From: Desulfocapsa sulfexigens
GTDB lineage: Bacteria; Desulfobacterota; Desulfobulbia; Desulfobulbales; Desulfocapsaceae
Assembly (NCBI GenBank): GCA_015661935.1
Contig: DQVD01000407.1
Span: 1 to 8,871 of the forward strand
Length of the DNA: 8,871 bases
Direction: 5' to 3'
Shown: positions 1-6,170 of the stretch, piece by piece
Position numbering within the stretch: the first letter of the stretch is position 1
Layout: each line of letters starts with the position of its first letter
Made by a program: the position numbers and the translations under genes
The notes under the pieces: generated by a model
Told to the model about the DNA's origin: nothing
Database searches by the model: none
Seen by the model: only the letters and a program-made list of their open reading frames with translations

Positions 1-3
1 TAT

Positions 4-1374
4 ATGTATAATAAAACCCTGAAAATACACTTTGTGGGAATAGGCGGCATCGGCATGAGCGGGATCGCAGAACTTCTCCTTAATTTAGGTTACGAAGTGT
101 CCGGCTCTGATTTGAACGACTCCCTAACCACAAGAAAATTACAGGCAATAGGTGGTGTTATACGCAAGGGGCATGATGGAAGATGGGTAAGAAATGCCGA
201 TGTTGTTGTTACGTCCTCTGCTATTAAAACAGATAATCCTGAGGTCGTGACAGCGCTTTCAGCAGGAATTCCTGTTATTAAACGGGCAGAGATGCTGGCT
301 GAACTGATGCGTCTCGCAAAATATGGAATTGCAATTGCCGGCAGCCATGGCAAAACCTCCACCACCTCCATGGTAAGCTGGATGATGGCGGAAGCGCGAC
401 TTGATCCTACTATTGTTGTTGGCGGGAAGGTCGATAGTCTTGGCGGAAATGCAAAACTGGGGAAAGGTGACTTTCTTGTTGCTGAAGCTGATGAGAGTGA
501 TGGCTCTTTTTTGAAACTTTCACCGGTTTTAGAGGTGGTCACTAATATTGATCTGGAACATATGGATTATTACGATGATATCGACCATATCAAGACCACA
601 TTCCTTGAGTTTATTGATAGGATTCCTTTTTATGGAGCCGTAATTCTCTGTCTTGATGATCCTAATGTTGCAGATATCCTGCCTCGAATACAAAAAAGAA
701 AGCTGACCTATGGATTAACTGCTCAGGCGGATTTGTATGCAGAACATCTTGAGACTGAGGATGGAAGAGTTAAATTTACAGTAAGTTACAGGGGAGAGCT
801 TCTTGGTGAAGTCAATCTTTCCCTTCCCGGAAAACATAATGTCTATAATGCATTGGCTACTATTTTAGTGGGACTTGAACTTGAAATTCCTTTTAGAACC
901 ATCAGAACTGCACTGTATACTTTTCAGGGTGTGCAGAGGCGTATGCAATTCAAGGGAGAGGGTAAAGGTATTACGGTTATGGATGACTACGGGCATCATC
1001 CAACGGAAATTCGGGCAACATTGTCCGCCATAAAAGAGGGATGGCCGGATAAGAGACTGGTGGTGCTCTTTCAACCGCATAGATACTCAAGAACCCTGGC
1101 CTTGATTTCTGAATTTAAAACCTGTTTTCATCATGCCGATTATCTTGTTATGACAGAGATCTATGCAGCAAGTGAACAGCCTGATGGCAGGATTTCAGGA
1201 GAAATCCTGCTCGATGAGGTGAAGAAATACGGGCAACGGAATACCGGTTTTGTTTCTTCTGTTGCGGATCTTGCCGAAGCTCTTTTGCCGGAACTTCAAG
1301 AAGGAGATCTGGTCTTGACACTTGGAGCTGGAAATATAGTACAGGCTGGTGAAGATCTTGTTAAACTTTTGTAA
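4..1374 (+). CDS. murC: UDP-N-acetylmuramate--L-alanine ligase MurC
   Basis: Cytoplasmic ATP-dependent ligase that adds L-alanine to UDP-MurNAc, the first amino acid of the peptidoglycan stem peptide. The 456-residue product shows the whole Mur-ligase layout. The N-terminal UDP-binding fold has the glycine-rich GIGGIGMSG (about 12-20). The central ATPase domain has the P-loop GSHGKTST (113-120), EADESDGSF (161-169) and NIDLEHMDYY (181-190). The linker region has PGKHNVYNALA (275-285). The C-terminal domain has DDYGHHPTEI (327-336) and FQPHRYSRT (356-364). Length is normal for the family. The start is only three bases from the window edge, so no ribosome-binding site is visible and an upstream in-frame start cannot be excluded. 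However, the product begins where MurC proteins usually begin. The stop codon TAA (1372-1374) lies inside the terminal repeat of a small inserted element, so the last residues are probably altered from the ancestral protein. Confidence 0.97.
   Translation: MYNKTLKIHFVGIGGIGMSGIAELLLNLGYEVSGSDLNDSLTTRKLQAIGGVIRKGHDGRWVRNADVVVTSSAIKTDNPEVVTALSAGIPVIKRAEMLAELMRLAKYGIAIAGSHGKTSTTSMVSWMMAEARLDPTIVVGGKVDSLGGNAKLGKGDFLVAEADESDGSFLKLSPVLEVVTNIDLEHMDYYDDIDHIKTTFLEFIDRIPFYGAVILCLDDPNVADILPRIQKRKLTYGLTAQADLYAEHLETEDGRVKFTVSYRGELLGEVNLSLPGKHNVYNALATILVGLELEIPFRTIRTALYTFQGVQRRMQFKGEGKGITVMDDYGHHPTEIRATLSAIKEGWPDKRLVVLFQPHRYSRTLALISEFKTCFHHADYLVMTEIYAASEQPDGRISGEILLDEVKKYGQRNTGFVSSVADLAEALLPELQEGDLVLTLGAGNIVQAGEDLVKLL
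1363..1370 (+). repeat. Left copy of 8-base target-site duplication
   Basis: AAACTTTT lies directly before the left inverted repeat, and an identical copy occurs at 1546-1553 directly after the right one. Two exact 8-base copies bracketing inverted repeats are the signature of a transposition event with an 8-base staggered cut. This copy forms the last complete codons of murC (AAA CTT TT-). Confidence 0.75.
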
Positions 1375-1385
1375 GCGTTCACCAG
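1371..1385 (+). repeat. Left terminal inverted repeat of the miniature element
   Basis: GTAAGCGTTCACCAG pairs with 1530-1544 with one mismatch. It also contains the murC stop codon TAA at 1372-1374. Its first nine bases are in addition a perfect inverted match to 1470-1478 inside the element. Confidence 0.8.
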
Positions 1386-1387
1386 CA

Positions 1388-1462
1388 CCTTATTTTCGTT
1401 CGTTTGTGCCTGCTCACATATAACTGCATATGGTACGCAGTCCCAAACGGACGAGAATGAGG
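1388..1462 (+). repeat. Long internal stem-loop of the miniature element
   Basis: Bases 1388-1406 can pair with 1444-1462 over 19 consecutive positions, 16 Watson-Crick and 3 G-U, around a 37-base loop. The three non-Watson-Crick positions are all T-for-C differences, which keep pairing in RNA. The stem can be extended outward by ACC/GGT (1381-1383 with 1466-1468) and by the perfect 9-base pairing 1371-1379 with 1470-1478. No U-tract follows, so it does not look like an intrinsic terminator. In the murC-murB transcript it would form a very stable structure. Confidence 0.65.
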
Positions 1463-1529
1463 ACCGGTAAACGCTTACTGAGGTACTGGAAAACGCCTAC
1501 CGTGCCAGCTTTACTGCAAATTATGATGT

Positions 1530-1544
1530 CTGGTGAACGGTTAC
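1530..1544 (+). repeat. Right terminal inverted repeat of the miniature element
   Basis: CTGGTGAACGGTTAC is the partner of the left repeat at 1371-1385, with a single C/G difference. It is followed by one C and then the right copy of the target-site duplication. Confidence 0.8.
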
Positions 1545-1545
1545 C

Positions 1546-1553
1546 AAACTTTT
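1546..1553 (+). repeat. Right copy of 8-base target-site duplication
   Basis: AAACTTTT is identical to 1363-1370. Read in the murC frame from here, the codons are AAA CTT TTA AAG GTT AAA TAA, ending at 1566. The original 3' end of murC is therefore still recognisable downstream of the insertion. Confidence 0.75.
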
Positions 1554-1580
1554 AAAGGTTAAATAACAAAAAAACAACCA

Positions 1581-2507
1581 ATGGAGAAACGACTAAAAGA
1601 GAGACTGGAAGAACTTGCTGAAAACCCGGTACAATGGGGATGTCGGCTTGCACCTTTTACCTCTTTTGGTATTGGTGGTCCTGCCGATGCTCTTGTGCAG
1701 GTGGAAAGTGGTGAAGAGTTAAGTAACCTTCTGGAATTTTTTATGGATAACTCCATTGCCTGGAGATTTATTGGTCGTGGAAGTAATCTTCTTGTGGCAG
1801 ATAGTGGTTTTTCAGGTGTTGTTCTTCTGTTTGGAAAAACGCTATCTCAGATTGAGCTTTTAAGTGACCCGGAAGCCGTTGATATTCGTGTTCGGGTAGG
1901 GGCTGGATGCAGCCTGGCAAAGCTTCTGAACTGGTGTACCGAAAACAGTTATTCAGGGCTTGAGTTTGCCGCGGGAATTCCCGGCTCCTTAGGCGGGGCA
2001 GTTGTTATGAATGCTGGTGCCTGGGGGGGAGAGATGGCTGACATTCTTAGCTCAATAAAGGTTCTATCGCTGCATTCAGGTGTCGAACATCTGGCACGTA
2101 AGAAACTTGATTTTCGTTATAGACTATGGGGAAATCAGGGAAGTGGTGAACGTAAACGAATAGTACTTTCAGCAGATATTTGTTTGAAGCCCGGAAATAA
2201 AGAGGCCATACAAGAAGAATGTCGGGAATATCTGACACAACGCAAGCTAAAGCAACCCAAGGTGACAAAAAATGGAGGTTCTTTCTTTAAAAATCCTGAA
2301 GGAGACTCTGCTGGCCGTTTGATTGAAGCTTCCGGGCTGAAGGGCACACGCCGCGGAGGAGCCATGGTTTCACCGGTTCATGCAAATTTTCTTGTGAATA
2401 CTGGTAATGCCACGGCCAACGATGTTTGTAAGCTTATGGATATTGTGATCAGGCAGGTAAAAAAAGATAGCGGGGTTCAACTTTTTCCGGAAGTACATTT
2501 TCTCTAA
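1581..2507 (+). CDS. murB: UDP-N-acetylenolpyruvoylglucosamine reductase MurB
   Basis: FAD- and NADPH-dependent cytoplasmic reductase that converts UDP-GlcNAc-enolpyruvate to UDP-MurNAc, the substrate of MurC. The 308-residue size and lack of the long insertion of E. coli MurB suggest the type II form. FAD-binding motifs are TSFGIGGPADAL (27-38), GRGSNLLVADSGF (65-77) and GLEFAAGIPGSLGGAVVMN (126-144) followed by GAWGGE. DFRYR (177-181) is the usual substrate-site arginine segment. NGGSFFKNP (231-239) carries the proton-donor serine (about S234), and LFPE near the C-terminus carries the catalytic glutamate (E304). The ATG at 1581 is the only plausible start, because an in-frame stop lies at 1560-1562 with no other start codon between. 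It lacks a good ribosome-binding site: the preceding 20 bases are almost all A and C, and the nearest AAAGG is at 1554-1558, too far away. ftsQ follows 15 bases after the stop. Confidence 0.96.
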   Translation: MEKRLKERLEELAENPVQWGCRLAPFTSFGIGGPADALVQVESGEELSNLLEFFMDNSIAWRFIGRGSNLLVADSGFSGVVLLFGKTLSQIELLSDPEAVDIRVRVGAGCSLAKLLNWCTENSYSGLEFAAGIPGSLGGAVVMNAGAWGGEMADILSSIKVLSLHSGVEHLARKKLDFRYRLWGNQGSGERKRIVLSADICLKPGNKEAIQEECREYLTQRKLKQPKVTKNGGSFFKNPEGDSAGRLIEASGLKGTRRGGAMVSPVHANFLVNTGNATANDVCKLMDIVIRQVKKDSGVQLFPEVHFL

Positions 2508-2522
2508 CCGGGTAGGGTAATC

Positions 2523-3527
2523 ATGAAAAACAGAACATTGCTTGAGAAAATAAGAGCCTTTTTTGGGAGGAAAGATAAAACCGGAAGGTCATCTTCACCT
2601 TTGACACAAAAGTTTTCGAATACGAAATCGTATAAAAGCAGTCACTCCGGGTCGGGAACCAGAAAAAAAAGCTTTCTGGAAAAATGGCGAACAAAGAGAG
2701 GAGAGCGTCTTCAGCAAAAATCAATTTTCCCGATGGGAAGAAATACGGATACATTGAATCGAGCTCCTTTTAAAGCTTTTCTGCTCATTGGAGTAATATT
2801 GACAGGAGCATATCTGTTTGTGACAGGTCCCTTGCAGTCTTTTTACGGGAATTTGCAAACTTTCCGTATACATGAAATTGAAATAAGCGGGTGTGTAATG
2901 ACAACTCCTGCTGCTCTAAGAAAATTTGCAGATATTTCCTATGAGATGAATATGCTCACCATTGATCCGAGTGCTATACAAAAGCGTCTTGAGAAACACC
3001 CCTGGGTGGCGGGGGCAACTCTTCGACGAATATGGCCCGACAGGATCAATATTGTCATCAATGAACATCGTCCCAATGCTCTGATTGTACAGGAGGGCAA
3101 GGATGGCTTTGAGTATTTTGATCGCAAGGGGAACGTGTTTGCAACAGTGATTCCCGGACAGGAAATAGATTATCCGGTTATAACCGGGCTGGATGAATTT
3201 GACACGAAAGCAGAGCGGAGAAAGTTATTGGATGCGGCAACTTCATTTTTGAGTTTGGCTGCACGGAATAATCCAAATTTACCTGCTCAAAATATTTCAG
3301 AAATTCATTTTAGCAGTGATGGCGAATTGATTCTGTATCTGGTTGAGCATCCTTTTCCAATATATTTTGGCAAGGGTGAGATTAAACGAAAATATTTTCA
3401 GTTACGTAAAGTTCTGGAAGTTTTGTACAGGAAAAAAAAGGGTATATCCATGATTGATAAGGTGGCGTATATCCGAATGGATTATCAGAAAAATAAAGTT
3501 TTGGTAGCGAACAATCAGGCAGGGTAA
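2523..3527 (+). CDS. ftsQ: Cell division protein FtsQ
   Basis: Bitopic inner-membrane protein of the divisome that links early (FtsZ/FtsA) and late (FtsW/FtsI) components, normally with FtsB and FtsL. The 334-residue product has a long, basic and serine-rich cytoplasmic tail (about 1-83) and one transmembrane helix (about 84-101, FLLIGVILTGAYLFV). A periplasmic POTRA domain follows (about 113-183). It begins FRIHEIEISG and carries the conserved stretch KHPWVAGATLRRIWPDRI and then the EHRPNA motif. The FtsQ beta domain extends to about residue 325. AGGG (2514-2517) five bases before the ATG serves as ribosome-binding site. The gene lies between murB and ftsA as in many dcw clusters, and its stop overlaps the likely ribosome-binding site of ftsA. 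There is no ddl gene in front of it. The cytoplasmic tail is longer than in E. coli FtsQ. Confidence 0.93.
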   Translation: MKNRTLLEKIRAFFGRKDKTGRSSSPLTQKFSNTKSYKSSHSGSGTRKKSFLEKWRTKRGERLQQKSIFPMGRNTDTLNRAPFKAFLLIGVILTGAYLFVTGPLQSFYGNLQTFRIHEIEISGCVMTTPAALRKFADISYEMNMLTIDPSAIQKRLEKHPWVAGATLRRIWPDRINIVINEHRPNALIVQEGKDGFEYFDRKGNVFATVIPGQEIDYPVITGLDEFDTKAERRKLLDAATSFLSLAARNNPNLPAQNISEIHFSSDGELILYLVEHPFPIYFGKGEIKRKYFQLRKVLEVLYRKKKGISMIDKVAYIRMDYQKNKVLVANNQAG

Positions 3528-3532
3528 AAAGC

Positions 3533-4810
3533 ATGGGCGATATGGAAGATATAAAGTCAATTGAGGCAATTGAGATTGACCAGCATGATGAGGTGGGGGA
3601 GGAACATGAACCGGGTGAACTTGTAGTTGGTCTGGATATCGGTACTACTAAAATCTGTTGTGTGGTTGGTGAAGTTTTTGAAGATGGAATTGATATTGTC
3701 GGTATTGGAACTGCTCCCTCAGTTGGCTTGAAAAAAGGGGTGGTGGTGAATATTGAATCCACTGTGAAATCTATCCGTCAGGCTGTAAAACGGGCGGAAT
3801 CATCTGCCGAATGCGATCTTCGTACCGTTTATGTGGGAATTGCAGGGAATCATATCAAGGGATTTAACAGCCCCGGGATCCTGGCCATAAATGGAAAGGA
3901 AATCAGGGAAAGTGATATTGAGGATGTAATTGTTGCAGCTCGTACTGTGAAGATTTCAGAAAATCAACAGATTCTCCATGTTCTGCCTCAGGAATATATG
4001 GTTGATGATCACACCGGGATTCAAAACCCATTGGGAATGACAGGGGTTAGATTAGTAACCAATGTTCACATTGTTACAGCAGATATGGCAGCTGTTCATA
4101 ATCTCTATACCTGTTGCGATAAAGCAGGGCTTGAAGTAGCGGACATGGTTCTTGAATCCATTGCATCAGCTCACGCGACACTGTCTCCGGATGAAATGGA
4201 ACTGGGTGTTGTGTTGCTTGACATCGGTGGCGGCACCACGGATCTTGCAGTGTTTTGTGATGGCACCATTCGTCATACCTGTGAGATCGGGCTTGGCGGT
4301 CACAATCTTACCAACGATCTCTCTGTTGGTTTGCGCACACCACTACAGGATGCTGAACGCCTGAAGGAAGATTTTGGCTGTGCCATTTCTTCGGTGGTAA
4401 AACCAAATCATGTTGTGGATGTCCCAACTGTTGGTGATCGGGAACCTCGAAAGGTGACGCAAAAGGTGCTGGTTGATATTTTACAGGCAAGGATGGTTGA
4501 GATTCTGGAAATGGTAAATCAGGATCTGATTAATTGCGGATTAAAGAACAAGATCAACGGTGGCATTGTTCTGACTGGTGGAACAGCGCTTCTTGCCAAT
4601 CTTGCAGATCTTGCCGAGCAGATTTTTGATTTGCCGGTTCGTATCGGATATCCGGTGCAGATAGGCGGTAAGGTGGAGGAAGTCCATACTCCACGCTGTA
4701 CAACAGGGGTAGGACTTGTAATGTATGGGCGCCAACATCAGGCCGACAGTCGTTACAGTGACAGTTCCATGGTTGACAGGATGAAAGACTGGCTTAGAAA
4801 AATAATGTGA
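3533..4810 (+). CDS. ftsA: Cell division protein FtsA
   Basis: Actin-like ATP-binding protein that anchors FtsZ filaments to the inner membrane and recruits the divisome. The 425-residue product has the phosphate-1 loop [10 protein letters not shown] (31-40) and the FtsA-specific 1C (SHS2) domain at about 110-190. The phosphate-2 motif [16 protein letters not shown] lies at about 226-241, and the adenosine motif [10 protein letters not shown] at about 345-354. The C-terminal end [15 protein letters not shown] (411-425) is a typical amphipathic membrane-targeting helix. AGGG (3521-3524) eight bases upstream supports the ATG at 3533; an in-frame ATG at 3542 is an alternative. Before the actin fold there is an acidic extension of about 28 residues rich in D and E, longer than the few residues before this point in E. 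coli FtsA. It is 5 bases downstream of ftsQ, so the two are likely translationally coupled. Confidence 0.96.
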   Translation: MGDMEDIKSIEAIEIDQHDEVGEEHEPGELVVGLDIGTTKICCVVGEVFEDGIDIVGIGTAPSVGLKKGVVVNIESTVKSIRQAVKRAESSAECDLRTVYVGIAGNHIKGFNSPGILAINGKEIRESDIEDVIVAARTVKISENQQILHVLPQEYMVDDHTGIQNPLGMTGVRLVTNVHIVTADMAAVHNLYTCCDKAGLEVADMVLESIASAHATLSPDEMELGVVLLDIGGGTTDLAVFCDGTIRHTCEIGLGGHNLTNDLSVGLRTPLQDAERLKEDFGCAISSVVKPNHVVDVPTVGDREPRKVTQKVLVDILQARMVEILEMVNQDLINCGLKNKINGGIVLTGGTALLANLADLAEQIFDLPVRIGYPVQIGGKVEEVHTPRCTTGVGLVMYGRQHQADSRYSDSSMVDRMKDWLRKIM

Positions 4811-4831
4811 TTTTTATGATTTTTGCAAAAA
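4811..4831 (+). promoter_or_regulatory. A/T-rich UP-like tract with 12-base palindrome
   Basis: This 21-base A/T-rich stretch contains the perfect palindrome TTTTTGCAAAAA (4820-4831). It falls at roughly -60 to -40 relative to the transcription start expected from the TATAAT box at 4859-4864. That is the position of an UP element or an upstream regulator site. Role inferred from position and composition only. Confidence 0.3.
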
Positions 4832-4835
4832 GATG

Positions 4836-4864
4836 TTTCAGTGACAGGCGGTAAATGCTATAAT
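4836..4864 (+). promoter_or_regulatory. Predicted ftsZ promoter (extended -10)
   Basis: A perfect TATAAT (4859-4864) is preceded by TG one base away (4856-4857), giving the extended -10 sequence TGCTATAAT. With a 17-base spacer the -35 would be TTTCAG (4836-4841), a weak match to TTGACA, as is common for extended -10 promoters. The start of transcription would be near 4871, about 60 bases before ftsZ. Dedicated promoters for ftsZ inside dcw clusters are well known in other bacteria. This one would let ftsZ be made in excess over ftsQ and ftsA. Confidence 0.55.
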
Positions 4865-4883
4865 GTATATGCTTAAAATTTCT

Positions 4884-4913
4884 GGAGATGAAGCAATTAA
4901 ATGCTTCATTTCT
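4884..4913 (+). promoter_or_regulatory. Hairpin in the ftsZ 5' untranslated leader
   Basis: ATGAAGCA (4888-4895) and TGCTTCAT (4902-4909) form a perfect 8-base inverted repeat around the loop ATTAAA. Four further pairs (two of them G-U) extend it to 4884-4913. It sequesters a GGAG-ATG sequence at 4884-4890 and ends ten bases before the presumed ftsZ ribosome-binding site, leaving that site single-stranded. It could protect the 5' end of the ftsZ message, act as a processing site or prevent initiation at the upstream ATG. No U-tract follows, so it is not a terminator. Confidence 0.5.
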
Positions 4914-4922
4914 TGTGAACGT

Positions 4923-4928
4923 GGGAGA
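4923..4928 (+). promoter_or_regulatory. ftsZ ribosome-binding site that decides the start
   Basis: GGGAGA lies four to five bases before the ATG at 4933, a good Shine-Dalgarno position. The upstream in-frame ATG at 4888 directly abuts its GGAG with no spacing and sits inside a hairpin. The 4933 start is therefore preferred. Confidence 0.65.
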
Positions 4929-4932
4929 GAAT

Positions 4933-6165
4933 ATGCCGTTTAGAATGGCGGAAACAGAAGGTGTTGCAGTTGTTAAGGTTATTGGTGTAGGTGGCGGTGG
5001 CGGAAACGCCATTAATACCATGGTTGCAGATCGCCTGCAGGGTGTTGAATTTATAACAGCCAACACAGATAAACAGGCACTCGAGCAATCCTGTGCCGAT
5101 GTGTGTTTACAGATTGGTCCCGGTATCACCAAAGGACTGGGCGCAGGAGCTGATCCTGAAATCGGTGAACAGGCTGCCGGTGAATCCATCGATGAACTGA
5201 CCGACAGTCTCAAGGGTGCAGATATGGTTTTTGTAGCTGCAGGACTTGGTGGTGGAACCGGTACTGGTGCGGCGCCTGTTGTGGCAAAAGCCGCTAAAGA
5301 GTTAGGCGCGTTAACCGTGGCCGTTGTTACAAAACCCTTTCATTTTGAGGGTAAGTCTCGCATGCGTAATGCTGAAAAAGGCTGGGCTGAATTGCGCAAG
5401 TATGCCGATACAATTATCACTGTTCCCAATGATCGTCTGCTTTCTCTTATGCAGAAGAATTCCAGGCTTTCCGACATGCTCAGTATGGCAGATAAGGTCT
5501 TGTTGCAGGCAGTAAAAGGAATTACCGATCTTATTAATGTTCCAGGGCTTATGAATGCTGATTTTGCTGATCTGCGTACTGTCATGCGTGAGGTTGGCCC
5601 TGCTATCATGGGATCCGGTTTTGCTGTTGGTGAAAATCGCGCGACAGAAGCAGCCAATCGGGCCATTGATAACCAACTTCTCGAAGATGTGGGGATTGAC
5701 GGAGCACGCGGATTGCTTATTAATGTTTCTGCCTCGGAAGAGTCCTTCACACTTGCTGAATTTATGGAAGCATCTGCTCTTATCCAGGATAAGGTAGATG
5801 AGGAAGCTAAAGTAGTTATTGGCGCGCTGTACGATGAAGCCCTTGGTGATGAGTTGCACGTAACTGTTATTGCCACTGGAGTTGGTGAGTCGGTTCCTGA
5901 GAAAAAAAATCTTGTTAATATAACAGCCCCTGCAAATAAGGCTCCGCAACAGGAAGAGACCGAAGAAGTGCGTAAAGTCAATCTGACTCCCGCTGCTCCT
6001 AACCGGCCTTCAGGAAATGCTATTTTTCCTTCATCTAATTTTAATACCGGATTTGATAATCACGGTATTTCCTCAGGGGATAAGGTTCAGTCCGGTACGG
6101 ATACGAAACCCTGGAATGAAGATTATATGGAAACACCAACGTATCTCAGGAAAAAGGCCAACTAA
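4933..6165 (+). CDS. ftsZ: Cell division protein FtsZ
   Basis: Tubulin-like GTPase that polymerises into the Z ring at midcell. With the start at 4933 the product has 410 residues. The N-terminal nucleotide-binding fold begins with [14 protein letters not shown] (15-28). The tubulin/FtsZ signature [12 protein letters not shown] is at 104-115. The T7 synergy loop [13 protein letters not shown] is at 202-214, with the catalytic aspartates at about D210 and D213. The C-terminal GTPase-activating domain runs to about 320. It is followed by a linker of some 75-80 residues rich in N, P, S and T, and by the conserved tail [10 protein letters not shown] (401-410), which binds FtsA. All hallmarks are intact. 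An in-frame ATG at 4888 would add 15 residues (MKQLNASF...), but it lacks ribosome-binding-site spacing and lies in a hairpin. The gene probably has its own promoter in the preceding gap besides read-through from ftsA. Confidence 0.97.
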   Translation: MPFRMAETEGVAVVKVIGVGGGGGNAINTMVADRLQGVEFITANTDKQALEQSCADVCLQIGPGITKGLGAGADPEIGEQAAGESIDELTDSLKGADMVFVAAGLGGGTGTGAAPVVAKAAKELGALTVAVVTKPFHFEGKSRMRNAEKGWAELRKYADTIITVPNDRLLSLMQKNSRLSDMLSMADKVLLQAVKGITDLINVPGLMNADFADLRTVMREVGPAIMGSGFAVGENRATEAANRAIDNQLLEDVGIDGARGLLINVSASEESFTLAEFMEASALIQDKVDEEAKVVIGALYDEALGDELHVTVIATGVGESVPEKKNLVNITAPANKAPQQEETEEVRKVNLTPAAPNRPSGNAIFPSSNFNTGFDNHGISSGDKVQSGTDTKPWNEDYMETPTYLRKKAN

Positions 6166-6170
6166 CCCAT

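Larger units (their letters stand above)
1371..1545. mobile_element. Non-autonomous miniature insertion element, IS66-like ends
   Basis: The element is 175 bases and has imperfect terminal inverted repeats. GTAAGCGTTCACCAG (1371-1385) is complementary to CTGGTGAACGGTTAC (1530-1544) at 14 of 15 positions, and an 8-base direct repeat AAACTTTT flanks it on both sides. The right end carries one extra C (1545) between the repeat and the duplication. From family knowledge, IS66-family elements have ends starting GTAA, often GTAAGCG, and make 8-base duplications, which fits. No transposase reading frame fits inside, so it would have to be moved in trans. The interior is rich in secondary structure. 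A 9-base motif AACGSYTAC recurs at 1470-1478, 1492-1500 and 1536-1544, and in inverted form at 1371-1379. It accounts for most of the 206-base murC-murB gap. The IS66 assignment is an inference from end sequence and duplication length only. Confidence 0.72.

Noticed and set aside
90..542. 150-codon open frame on the - strand opposite murC
   Set aside because: The translation is low-complexity and serine-rich, complementary to the conserved MurC ATP-binding region. It is a shadow frame.
1388..1462. Intrinsic terminator after murC
   Set aside because: The stem is strong, but the loop is 37 bases long and no run of T follows either strand's stem. The inverted repeats are better explained as parts of the inserted element.
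1522..1527. TATGAT as a -10 box for a murB promoter inside the element
   Set aside because: The hexamer is one mismatch from consensus, but no reasonable -35 lies 16-18 bases upstream and there is no extended -10. It is too weak to annotate.
4888..4932. Longer FtsZ starting at ATG 4888
   Set aside because: The GGAG directly abuts this ATG with no spacing, the codon is buried in a hairpin, and the added residues are not typical of FtsZ. The ATG at 4933 has a well-placed GGGAGA.
5311..5981. Two long open frames on the - strand (about 212 codons each) opposite ftsZ
   Set aside because: They lie entirely antisense to a clearly functional, highly conserved gene. The translations have no recognisable domains and are serine- or cysteine-rich in the way shadow frames are, and neither has an evident ribosome-binding site.
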